From the IMG/VR virus record IMGVR_UViG_3300042898_000581, positions 1 through 43,859 of that record: DNA of 43,859 nucleotides. One strand, given 5' to 3'. The notes beneath the pieces were generated by a model, which was not told the DNA's origin, did no database searches, and saw nothing but the letters and a program-made list of their open reading frames with translations. A program made the position numbers and the translations under genes. The stretch comes from a virus. Shown piece by piece: positions 25,364 to 32,450 of this stretch. The number at the start of each line of letters is the position of its first letter. The stretch's first letter is position 1.

Positions 25364-26035
25364 TTATTTTGTTCTTTTTATTTTCTTTTTAGCAACAGGT
25401 GTTTCTAACTCTTTTGGTGCATCCACTACTGTTGTAGTTGGTTGATTAGTTAATTCTAACATAATATCTTTCTGTTCCAACAATACAGTATTTTGCGGGA
25501 CAAGACCTATTTGAATCAATGATTGTAATGTTTGTGGATTACTCATAGCATTCAATAATTTAGCTGGACTAGGTCTGCCCATAGCTATGATTTCAGATTG
25601 AATCTCACGACCAACTGTTACTGTGAATTCATAGTTAGCATTAGCTTCAAACATTTCATCATCGGTGTATGGTGTACCATCTGGATGTTTAAGTCTTGTT
25701 GGTTCTACTTCAGCATAGAGTTCAGCCATATATTTTTCTAATATTTTAATCTCTTTGCGATTAAGTTCAAAAGCGTGTTTTTGGTCATCTAAATGTGATT
25801 CCAATTCAATGATTTCTGCTTGTAAATTAAGCAAAATATGCGGTAGTGCTGGAACTGTTTTTAGATGTTTTAGTTCTTCAAGTTTAGCTTGATATTTGAG
25901 TTCAGCTACTTCTTCTAGAACGGCTGCTCGTTTTCGTCCGACATAGAAGCCTTGAAGTGTTTTGATTTTTTCCCAGGGTGTTGAACCAATAACCTGGTAA
26001 CGATAGTTAAATTCTGAATTTAGATTTGAAGCCAT
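25364..26035 (-). CDS. Coiled-coil protein between fibre genes, possible fibre-associated factor
   Basis: A 223-residue protein with helical sequence over residues 30-115 and a disordered C-terminus ending KKKIKRTK. It begins MASNLNSEFNYRYQVIG. I do not recognise its family. Its location between fibre genes makes a fibre chaperone or connector plausible, but that is a guess. The Shine-Dalgarno (GAGAG) is inside an 8-bp hairpin arm, which would hide it in read-through mRNA. Confidence 0.72.
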   Translation of the reverse strand: MASNLNSEFNYRYQVIGSTPWEKIKTLQGFYVGRKRAAVLEEVAELKYQAKLEELKHLKTVPALPHILLNLQAEIIELESHLDDQKHAFELNRKEIKILEKYMAELYAEVEPTRLKHPDGTPYTDDEMFEANANYEFTVTVGREIQSEIIAMGRPSPAKLLNAMSNPQTLQSLIQIGLVPQNTVLLEQKDIMLELTNQPTTTVVDAPKELETPVAKKKIKRTK

Positions 26036-26042
26036 TTTTTTC

Positions 26043-26065
26043 TCTCTATAAGTTGTGTATAGAGA
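26043..26065 (-). promoter_or_regulatory. Hairpin sequestering the ribosome-binding site of the coiled-coil gene
   Basis: Perfect 8-bp inverted repeat TCTCTATA/TATAGAGA with a 7-base loop. The 3' arm contains the GAGAG ribosome-binding site 5 or so bases before the ATG at 26035. A late promoter 5' of the stem would start transcription inside the 5' arm and remove it. Confidence 0.6.
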
Positions 26066-26073
26066 TATTTAAT
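26066..26073 (-). promoter_or_regulatory. Weak late promoter placed to bypass the hairpin
   Basis: ATTAAATA on the minus strand, two mismatches to TATAAATA. By T4 geometry, initiation would be at about 26060, inside the 5' arm of the hairpin. Confidence 0.4.
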
Positions 26074-26097
26074 GACTTATTTGTCTGTCTAAAAATT

Positions 26098-27252
26098 TTA
26101 TAAATCACCTGTGTTAGTTGAAGGGAATGCTCTTCCCGCACCCCAAATTATACGTACTGCTCCACCATTATCAACAGATGACCCGTCAGCGTTTGCACTA
26201 AGTCCGGCACCACCACCATATGTTCCACCTCTAGGTAATCCATTTGAACCCGGAAATCCCGGGCCACCCATTGGCCAAGGTTCTATACCTGCACTAGTGT
26301 TTGTGCCATATCCATAACCACCTGCACCACTAGCTCCTTGACCTAGTAAACCTACACCACCACCGTTGCCAGCATAGCTAAATTGTCCTCCGGAAGCTCC
26401 GCCTCCGCCGCTTCCACCGGTACCTGCACTACCAGTGCCGCCCCTAGCAAGATATGAGGGGGCACCGGTGCCTCCTGTTCCAGAATAACCACCTGCACCG
26501 CCGTGACCGCCATATATTAATGTAGGAGGGCTAGCTCTGTATATTCCACCCTCTCCACCTTCGCCACCACCATCTCCATTAAACCAGCCACCTCGGCCGC
26601 CTTGTACAAAATCGGCACTAGTAGTAGGTATACCATTGCCGCCATCGCCCCATAAGGTGCTTGTACTAATAAAATAACTTTGTCCACCTTTAGTAGGGTT
26701 GAATATGTTCCTACCCGCACCAACTACAACAGTATATGATTGTCCGGGAACTACAGTAATATTATTTTTCCATCCTAATCCGCCTCCACCCGCGCTGCCT
26801 GTGCCTCCACCCCCGGCACCAACAACAACAGCACACACTGATGTTATACCACCGGGTGCTACCCATGAATATGTTCCGGCAGTGGTAAATGCCACCTGAC
26901 CCGTTGGAGGAGCATTGGTTGTAATTGAATTACTTGCGGCACTTGCACTACCTGTTCCTATATTATTTGTAGCAGTAACTGTAAATGTATAACTAGTACT
27001 TGCCGTTAAGCCGGACACTGTAATAGTGCCTGAACCCGCTTGAGTTAATGTACCAGTAATATTACCTGGACTACTTGTTGCTGTATAACTTGTAATTGTT
27101 GCACCTCCATTATTAAGTGGGGCAGTAAATGCTACTGTTGCTGATGTTGCACCTGTAGCAGTTGCTGTACTAATAGTCGGTGCTCCTGGTACTGTTGGTG
27201 GAGGTGTTATACTTACACCTGCTCCTAATGTTATGCCTGGTCCAATATCCAT
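26098..27252 (-). CDS. FN3-plus-glycine-rich adhesin
   Basis: A 384-residue protein. The N-terminus MDIGPGITLGAGVSIT is followed by an FN3 domain (about 20-112) very similar to those of the neighbouring adhesins. A strand-rich part (VAFTTAGTYSWVAPGG) follows, then a region with more than a third glycine (GGAGG, GTGGSGGGGASGG). Glycine-rich folds are known in phage tail-tip adhesins such as the gp38 type, but whether this one packs that way is not shown. The C-terminus is short and hydrophilic (GRAFPSTNTGDL). An ATAAATAC late promoter and GAAGGA site precede it. Confidence 0.78.
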   Translation of the reverse strand: MDIGPGITLGAGVSITPPPTVPGAPTISTATATGATSATVAFTAPLNNGGATITSYTATSSPGNITGTLTQAGSGTITVSGLTASTSYTFTVTATNNIGTGSASAASNSITTNAPPTGQVAFTTAGTYSWVAPGGITSVCAVVVGAGGGGTGSAGGGGLGWKNNITVVPGQSYTVVVGAGRNIFNPTKGGQSYFISTSTLWGDGGNGIPTTSADFVQGGRGGWFNGDGGGEGGEGGIYRASPPTLIYGGHGGAGGYSGTGGTGAPSYLARGGTGSAGTGGSGGGGASGGQFSYAGNGGGVGLLGQGASGAGGYGYGTNTSAGIEPWPMGGPGFPGSNGLPRGGTYGGGAGLSANADGSSVDNGGAVRIIWGAGRAFPSTNTGDL

Positions 27253-27272
27253 GTTAAATATCCTTCTTTATT

Positions 27273-27280
27273 GTATTTAT
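27273..27280 (-). promoter_or_regulatory. T4-like late promoter for the glycine-rich adhesin
   Basis: GATAAATACAA on the minus strand, with GAAGGA before the ATG at 27252. Confidence 0.65.
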
Positions 27281-27288
27281 CAAACAAC

Positions 27289-27312
27289 AAAAAAGGCTCA
27301 TTGAGCCTTTTT
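27289..27312 (-). terminator. Rho-independent terminator after the porin gene
   Basis: Stem AGGCTC/GAGCCT with ATT loop and strong A and U flanks. Ends the porin transcript; near-symmetric. Confidence 0.88.
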
Positions 27313-27330
27313 ATACAATCTCAATGGAGA

Positions 27331-28212
27331 TTAGAAGCGATGTGTTACACCAACACCAACTTGTTTTACGTCATTTGCTGTACCAGTAGCATCAACATTA
27401 CGATAGTTGACACCTAATGCAGTACGCTTACTGAAGTTATAATCAGCACCCATTGCATAAGCTTTAACATTAGTATTTGTTTTACCATAGCTAGCTTTAG
27501 CAGTTACTGGACCAAATGCTTGACTTGCACCAAACAAATCACCTGTACGTGCTACCGCACCTTTGTCATCACTATGTGAGTAAAATACTTGTGTATTACC
27601 TAATTTTGCGCTACCAGCATATACTGTACTTTTCTCAATACCTTGAGTATATTGTGCAACTGTTGCGTTAATACCAAACAATTTTGCACTTGCACTATAG
27701 CTAGATGCTTCTGTACCTACACCATTTTGTGTGCGGTCATATGTTGCAGTTACACCTTTGACTGGTGTCAACGCAAAGAATGTACCATTGCTCATTCTTA
27801 AACCACGCAAGTTATGTACATCACCTGCAACACTACCATACAATGTACCAAATGCATCATTGTTAGTAATTGATAAGAAGTGACTGTGTAGATTGCGACC
27901 TAAATCAATGCTACCAAGCTTGTTTGCCAAACCAATTGTTGATTGACGATCACCAAGTTTAGTATCTGCACCAGTGATAGGATCATTGGCTTTTAAACTT
28001 GTATCTAGTACTATACGAGCCTTCATACCACCAATGTTTTCATTTACTGAAATAGTGATGTTGCTTGTTGGATCAGTAGCTAGAGTTGTTTTGCTAGTAG
28101 CACCAGTCTTAGTATTGTCAACAAATTCGCTGATTTTACCATTTAGATTAATTTGTGCTGTTGCAACTAGTGTTGTTGCGGCCAATAATGTCGCTATTGC
28201 GATTTTCTTCAT
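27331..28212 (-). CDS. Outer-membrane porin (betaproteobacterial type)
   Basis: A 293-residue protein with a signal peptide (MKKIAIATLLAATTLVATAQ, likely cut near residue 19). Alternating beta-strand sequence follows, and it ends VGVGVTHRF, the terminal Phe typical of outer-membrane beta-barrels. INLNGKISEFVDNT after the signal fits Gram-negative porin_4 proteins of betaproteobacteria. Usual relatives are around 340-400 residues, so this is short but looks complete, with the C-terminal strand intact. It has its own TATAAATA promoter, a 5' hairpin and a strong terminator, so it is regulated as a late single-gene unit. Presence in a phage is unusual. Confidence 0.82.
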   Translation of the reverse strand: MKKIAIATLLAATTLVATAQINLNGKISEFVDNTKTGATSKTTLATDPTSNITISVNENIGGMKARIVLDTSLKANDPITGADTKLGDRQSTIGLANKLGSIDLGRNLHSHFLSITNNDAFGTLYGSVAGDVHNLRGLRMSNGTFFALTPVKGVTATYDRTQNGVGTEASSYSASAKLFGINATVAQYTQGIEKSTVYAGSAKLGNTQVFYSHSDDKGAVARTGDLFGASQAFGPVTAKASYGKTNTNVKAYAMGADYNFSKRTALGVNYRNVDATGTANDVKQVGVGVTHRF

Positions 28213-28233
28213 AAGATTTTCCTTTAAAAATAA

Positions 28234-28249
28234 GCCTGATTCCTCAGGC
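28234..28249 (-). promoter_or_regulatory. 5' leader hairpin of the porin mRNA
   Basis: GCCTGA/TCAGGC stem with GGAA loop, at the predicted 5' end of the transcript and followed by UUAUUUUU and AAAGGA. It could stabilise the mRNA 5' end or be a weak attenuator. Confidence 0.55.
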
Positions 28250-28257
28250 TAGACTAA

Positions 28258-28265
28258 TATTTATA
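28258..28265 (-). promoter_or_regulatory. Consensus T4 late promoter for the porin
   Basis: Perfect TATAAATA on the minus strand. Predicted start is a few bases 5' of the leader hairpin. Confidence 0.72.
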
Positions 28266-28337
28266 GTGATTTTTGTTACCCATATAAAATAGTTGTTTAC
28301 GTAATAACATACGCTTTAACACAAAAATAGGCTTAAC

Positions 28338-28751
28338 TTACTCTATTTCAATCCATGAAATTGTATCTTCATCCCATTTGTAAATTTTATCATCCGATGG
28401 GTATGAACCAATCGGTGATTTAAATGAGCAAGTTATTTCATCAAATATCCAAGATGGATACCCATGTTCTGCCCAATCTTGTTTAATTGCATCTTGCTTT
28501 GCTAGTTTTTCTTCATCAGTCATTGAACGAACAGTGTGAACATCGGTACAAACTCCATCAATTATTTCATAATGAACACCTACATATATTTCATATACGC
28601 CCAAAACACTAGGTTCTAGTTTACGCACAAATTCAATAAACTCTTCCGGGAGGTTATTAATATCAATATGAGGGAAAATTTGTATAAAATTTTCTTCAAG
28701 TATAGGATGCTCAACTGGTTCCCCGTTTTGTAATCTAATAAATAATTTCAT
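28338..28751 (-). CDS. Fibre-associated or tail assembly-like protein
   Basis: A 137-residue protein beginning MKLFIRLQNGEPVEHPILEE. It has VRSMTDEEKLAKQDAIKQ and a final YKWDEDTISWIEIE. Short proteins with HPILEENF at the front and a WDE...W ending occur, as I recall, near fibre genes in environmental T4-like phages, where they may help fibre assembly. This neighbour set is consistent. Function otherwise unknown. A GATAAATAT late promoter precedes it. Confidence 0.68.
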   Translation of the reverse strand: MKLFIRLQNGEPVEHPILEENFIQIFPHIDINNLPEEFIEFVRKLEPSVLGVYEIYVGVHYEIIDGVCTDVHTVRSMTDEEKLAKQDAIKQDWAEHGYPSWIFDEITCSFKSPIGSYPSDDKIYKWDEDTISWIEIE

Positions 28752-28776
28752 TTTATAAATCCTGTTAGTAATTATT

Positions 28777-28784
28777 ATATTTAT
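28777..28784 (-). promoter_or_regulatory. T4-like late promoter for the 137-residue gene
   Basis: GATAAATATAA on the minus strand, about 25 bases before the ATG with AGGA between. Confidence 0.55.
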
Positions 28785-28803
28785 CTCAAAAAAATAAAGG
28801 ATT

Positions 28804-28826
28804 AAAAAGGCTCAAAGAGCCTTTTT
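28804..28826 (-). terminator. Rho-independent terminator after the DUF4214-like gene
   Basis: Stem AAAAAGGCTC/GAGCCTTTTT with AAA loop. A/U flanks on both sides make it effectively bidirectional. Confidence 0.88.
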
Positions 28827-28841
28827 ATAGTAGTATATTGA

Positions 28842-29741
28842 TTACGCTACTAAAGGAGTATACTCAATACCAGTTGTTGCTAAACCAACTAAACCAATAG
28901 TAGTTTCAAATGCTGATAATTCGCTAGCAATAACTAACACATCAGCTTGACTATACTTATTAGCAGTCATCCAGTTTGTCAATGCTGTTACATCTGCAAT
29001 TGTAGCTGTAGTACCCATAACATTTTTGTAAACATGCTTAATGAATGTCTCATCACTAATACCACCGGCATCAGTTTTGTAAGTGTCAGTAGCTAACAAT
29101 GCTGTAGCTAATTCTTTGTTTGTCCAACCTGCATCAGCAAGATAGATACCAATACCTTTGTATGCATTAGTAACATCACTAGTACCTAATGCGGCTGCTA
29201 GTAATGCGTATACATCACCTGCACGTCCGGCGGCATCATAAGCAATAGCTTTGTCTGTAAAGACTACACGTTCATGATCGGCAAGATTAAATTCCATGTT
29301 ACTAACTAGTGTGCTAGCTAGTGTTACTTTACTAGCAGTTTTAGTTGTAGTGAACTCTGTACTTGCACCGCCTGCTGTGTAAGTGTCAATACCAGTTGTG
29401 CCAGTAACGTCAACTGTAACATCAACTGTACCGTCACCGATACGACCTGTACCTACTACACCAAATGTAGCAATCTTACCTGCTGTACCAACTGTTGCAA
29501 CTGTAACGATTAAGTTGTTAGCAACTGTTCCACCTAGTGCTGTACCAGCAAGAGTTATTGTGTCACCTGCTAGATAACCGCGGCCTGCGCTAGCGGCTAG
29601 ACTGTCTAGTACAACGGAATAAACTCCGTTAGTTTTTGTAACATCAAATGCGGCTTCAACACCTGCACCGCCTGTTAAGCCAGTGATGTTTTGATAGGTA
29701 GCGTTTACCGGTTTATCTTTGATTGTAATTGTTGTTGTCAT
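28842..29741 (-). CDS. Secreted/surface-type protein with DUF4214-like C-terminus
   Basis: A 299-residue protein without a signal peptide, rich in Thr/Val/Ala/Gly. The N-terminal half (residues 1-145) is beta-like, with GRGYLAGDTITLAGTALGG resembling phage head or fibre decoration repeats. The C-terminal half contains AYDAAGRAGDVYALLAAALG and FIKHVYKNVMGTTATIADVTALTNWMT (in two parts), a pattern similar to DUF4214, which occurs in surface and S-layer-like proteins. A sigma70 promoter and a CRP-like palindrome lie upstream. Role is unknown. Confidence 0.68.
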   Translation of the reverse strand: MTTTITIKDKPVNATYQNITGLTGGAGVEAAFDVTKTNGVYSVVLDSLAASAGRGYLAGDTITLAGTALGGTVANNLIVTVATVGTAGKIATFGVVGTGRIGDGTVDVTVDVTGTTGIDTYTAGGASTEFTTTKTASKVTLASTLVSNMEFNLADHERVVFTDKAIAYDAAGRAGDVYALLAAALGTSDVTNAYKGIGIYLADAGWTNKELATALLATDTYKTDAGGISDETFIKHVYKNVMGTTATIADVTALTNWMTANKYSQADVLVIASELSAFETTIGLVGLATTGIEYTPLVA

Positions 29742-29775
29742 AAATTTCCTTTTATATATAAAAAATAACTCAATA

Positions 29776-29805
29776 AGTATATAGCGTTTCTACTAGTAAT
29801 GTCAA
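29776..29805 (-). promoter_or_regulatory. Sigma70 promoter for the DUF4214-like gene
   Basis: TTGACA (29800-29805) and TATACT (29776-29781), spacer 18; an alternative TATATA gives spacer 16. One of the few host-type promoters in the fibre half of the window. Confidence 0.65.
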
Positions 29806-29824
29806 GGTTAATCCTGGCTAAACG

Positions 29825-29840
29825 TGTGATCCGGATCACA
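29825..29840. promoter_or_regulatory. CRP-like palindrome upstream of the DUF4214-like promoter
   Basis: TGTGATCCGGATCACA is an exact match to the CRP pattern TGTGA-N6-TCACA and is centred about 62-64 bases before the predicted transcript start, near the class I CRP spacing. It overlaps the racemase stop codon (29836-29838). It might instead be a symmetric operator for another regulator. Confidence 0.45.
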
Positions 29841-30519
29841 TGTTGGTGTGAAAAATAGCTTTTTTGACCAAACTATCTATGCTATTCACTAATGGTATAC
29901 CATTTTGCTCCAATTCTTTAACAGCTAAGGGTAATTCTGTGCAACCCAATACTACTGCACTTGCACCCCGACTAATCAAACTATCTACTACAGAAATTAA
30001 CATGGTATGTGATTTAACCATATCCCCTGCTTTAATTAAATCTATAGCAGGTTGTACTATGTTATCCATTTCTTCTTGACTAGGAACAATACAATCCCAA
30101 TCAGTTAACCGATTTTGATATAAGCCTAATTCAATTGTAGCCTGTGTTCCCATTATACCTATTGTGCCTGTAACATTTATATCACGTAATGAATCAGCTA
30201 CGCTATCTACAATATGTAGAATAGGAATTTTAAATTTAACTAATTCATCATACCAGTAATGTGCTGTGTTGCAAGGTATGACAATTGAAGTACATCCAAC
30301 TGCTTTCAATACTTGCATACCTTGTAGTAAGTATGGTAGTGGTCTATCATCACCATTACGTATACTTGTACTACGATCTGGTACACGTGGTTCATTCCAT
30401 AGTACGAACGGAATATGTTCTTGGTCACAACTTGCAGGTGTTTGTTGTATAAGTCTAGTTACGAACTCTGCACTTGCGGCTGGACCCATTCCACCTAGTA
30501 TACCTAATCGTTTGGTCAT
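29836..30519 (-). CDS. Aspartate/glutamate racemase family protein
   Basis: A 227-residue Asp/Glu/hydantoin racemase family protein. N-terminal LGILGGMGPAA (GGMGP at 9-13), first catalytic Cys in PCNTAH (C83), second in GCTE (C193), both present, so a two-Cys acid/base mechanism is possible. Length fits bacterial aspartate racemases. It could produce D-aspartate or D-glutamate, used in peptidoglycan. Its ATG overlaps a 20-codon membrane peptide stop (ATGA), and the unit is downstream of a symporter and a periplasmic binding protein, forming a small amino-acid cassette. Confidence 0.9.
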   Translation of the reverse strand: MTKRLGILGGMGPAASAEFVTRLIQQTPASCDQEHIPFVLWNEPRVPDRSTSIRNGDDRPLPYLLQGMQVLKAVGCTSIVIPCNTAHYWYDELVKFKIPILHIVDSVADSLRDINVTGTIGIMGTQATIELGLYQNRLTDWDCIVPSQEEMDNIVQPAIDLIKAGDMVKSHTMLISVVDSLISRGASAVVLGCTELPLAVKELEQNGIPLVNSIDSLVKKAIFHTNM

Positions 30520-30578
30520 ATTATAACCAATATGATGATTATGAAAATACCAATAGCTATTACGCTAGGAAGTCTCAT
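30516..30578 (-). CDS. 20-residue single-pass membrane peptide
   Basis: A very short ORF, MRLPSVIAIGIFIIIILVII, almost entirely hydrophobic after the first few residues. Its start overlaps the stop of the 200-residue membrane gene (ATGA, 30575-30578) and its stop overlaps the racemase start (ATGA, 30516-30519). Two exact 4-base overlaps in tandem support translation, although peptides this short are hard to prove. It could be a membrane regulator of the transporter or only a coupling device. Confidence 0.5.
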   Translation of the reverse strand: MRLPSVIAIGIFIIIILVII

Positions 30579-31177
30579 TTTTTGAATAATAATGCCGAAG
30601 CAATAACTAATGCTGTTTGTGCGGCTTCTACATCAGCTGGTTGCTCTTTCCAACCTACACTAATTTGACCAATGAATACGCCGGGTTCAGCAGGTACACT
30701 GATTCTACACATATAGTTAACACCATTCTCCCTGTACGCAAATCCAATTAAGCTTTGTGGCTTAAGATAAGGACTACATGGTATCTTACCAGACATTAAA
30801 CCAATCACATCATTGTTGTTATCGTAGTTTTTAGAAAATAATCCAACATCTAATCCATCATGTTGTTTTATTCTTCCACCATTGCGTGTAGCTAAGAACA
30901 CAATTTTTCTAGTGTTTACTAGTGTATTAACTTCCATTATAGATACAAGTTCTACCTCTGTATTTTTTAATAAGAAATTATATGCCTCATCATACTTGCC
31001 GTTCATCTTTGGTAATGCCTGTTGAGCTTTATACGTTGCCAAGAATGAATCTTTTTCTGTATAAACGATCCAACCAGCAAATCCTAGTATACAGAGAAAG
31101 ACAACGGTGAATAGACGAAATGGACTTTCGCCTATATAAGTTAATAAACTAAAGAGAAAATCTTTAAGTTTGTCCAT
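30575..31177 (-). CDS. Membrane-anchored periplasmic protein
   Basis: A 200-residue protein with a single hydrophobic anchor (about residues 18-40, RLFTVVFLCILGFAGWIVY) and a probably periplasmic remainder containing a KIPCSP/YMCRIS Cys pair. I do not recognise the family; I recall similar anchored proteins in T4-like phages near transport or lysis genes. It starts inside the symporter gene (14-base overlap) and is followed by the 20-residue peptide with ATGA. Confidence 0.72.
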   Translation of the reverse strand: MDKLKDFLFSLLTYIGESPFRLFTVVFLCILGFAGWIVYTEKDSFLATYKAQQALPKMNGKYDEAYNFLLKNTEVELVSIMEVNTLVNTRKIVFLATRNGGRIKQHDGLDVGLFSKNYDNNNDVIGLMSGKIPCSPYLKPQSLIGFAYRENGVNYMCRISVPAEPGVFIGQISVGWKEQPADVEAAQTALVIASALLFKK

Positions 31178-32441
31178 CCGGTGCTACCTCTTTGTCACAG
31201 ACAAATGCTGTTACTGCTACGTTACCGTGTACATGACTTGCTGTGCGAATCATATCCATTAATGGGTCAACTGCAATCAACAACACTAACACAGCTTCAC
31301 TTGGAAGTTTTAACAAGTCACAAACAACTGCTACTGTAGCAACTGTTAAGATACCTGTTGTGCCTGCACTTGCTAGTCCTGCTAAGATACTACCAAATAA
31401 CACAACCATTAATCCGGTTAAGCCCAATGGTGCATCATAGATGTTGGCAATAAACACTGTGGCGATAGCATAGTAAACAATACTGCCAATACGATTAACA
31501 GTGAAACTTAGTGGAACAGTTAATTCAACTCCGCCTTTATCAAAGTGTAGTCTGTGTAATGATTCTTGTGCGTATGGTATACATGCTAATGAACTGCGTG
31601 AGCTAACAGCTACAATCAATGTTTCTTTAGTTTCACGGATAACAGTCATTAAACTTAATCCACTACGCATCCAAATTACAACAGTGCCTGCAATAACTAC
31701 TAATAGACCACCAATAAATTGTTGCATTACAAAGTCAAACATAGTTAAGAATATACCTACACCCACTTTACCAACTTGTGCTGATATCATTGCTAACAAT
31801 GCAATTGGTAAAAAGTAATTTAAGAACTTAAAGATGCTGATACTTGCTTGTTGAATGCTTTTAAGCACTTCTACAAGCATCTTTTGACCTTCTGTTTTAA
31901 GATGTCCAAGCGCAACACCAAATATTAAACAGAAGATAACAATCTTCAAGCTTTCACCATTGTTTAGTGTATTGAAGATGTTTTCTGGAATAAACTTCTC
32001 TGCCATTTTACCTGCATTTACTGAGGGTTCTACTGGCATTGGTTCTTTAAGAGTAATGTTTAAGTCTGTCCCACTGTCTTTGTCGTTTACTAGTACACCA
32101 AGTTGTGTTTTCTTCTCAGGTGTCATTTCTGTGCCAGTTATTAGAACAGTACCTACGCCAATAGTTGCGGCTAAGAACATACTACCAACAAAGCCTACAA
32201 TGATTTTGCGAATCAATTGTTGACTACCTTCTTTCTGTAGTAAGCCAATGATACCAACTAAGATAGTTGCTAATAAGAATGGTAATACTACAACTTTAAG
32301 TAAGCTGATGTAGATGCCTCCTAAGCTTTCAAAGTTTAAGCTGAACTCAGGAGCATATACTCCACTAAGTATACCAACAATGATAGAACCAAGTATGGTC
32401 CACGGGCTTGTTAAAAACGTTTTTAAATGTGTGGTTGTCAT
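31164..32441 (-). CDS. Dicarboxylate/amino acid:cation symporter-type transporter (DAACS)
   Basis: A 425-residue multi-pass membrane protein. It has SSRSS (280-284) where the family's serine-rich HP1 lies, ASAGTTG (357-363) at HP2, and DPLMDMIRTASHVHGN (392-407) in TM8, with D396 and R399 at the positions that bind acidic substrates in GltPh. The usual NMDGT of TM7 is replaced by NRIGS (316-320), and the TM8 N and D positions are H403 and N407, so sodium coupling may differ; an SSRSS subfamily with similar changes exists. It lies between the binding-protein gene and a membrane gene, with which it overlaps by 14 bases. Confidence 0.88.
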   Translation of the reverse strand: MTTTHLKTFLTSPWTILGSIIVGILSGVYAPEFSLNFESLGGIYISLLKVVVLPFLLATILVGIIGLLQKEGSQQLIRKIIVGFVGSMFLAATIGVGTVLITGTEMTPEKKTQLGVLVNDKDSGTDLNITLKEPMPVEPSVNAGKMAEKFIPENIFNTLNNGESLKIVIFCLIFGVALGHLKTEGQKMLVEVLKSIQQASISIFKFLNYFLPIALLAMISAQVGKVGVGIFLTMFDFVMQQFIGGLLVVIAGTVVIWMRSGLSLMTVIRETKETLIVAVSSRSSLACIPYAQESLHRLHFDKGGVELTVPLSFTVNRIGSIVYYAIATVFIANIYDAPLGLTGLMVVLFGSILAGLASAGTTGILTVATVAVVCDLLKLPSEAVLVLLIAVDPLMDMIRTASHVHGNVAVTAFVCDKEVAPDGQT

Positions 32442-32450
32442 AGCAGGTCC

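Noticed and set aside
29825-29840. The palindrome as a terminator of the racemase unit
   Set aside because: No U-run follows it on the minus strand and it overlaps the stop codon.
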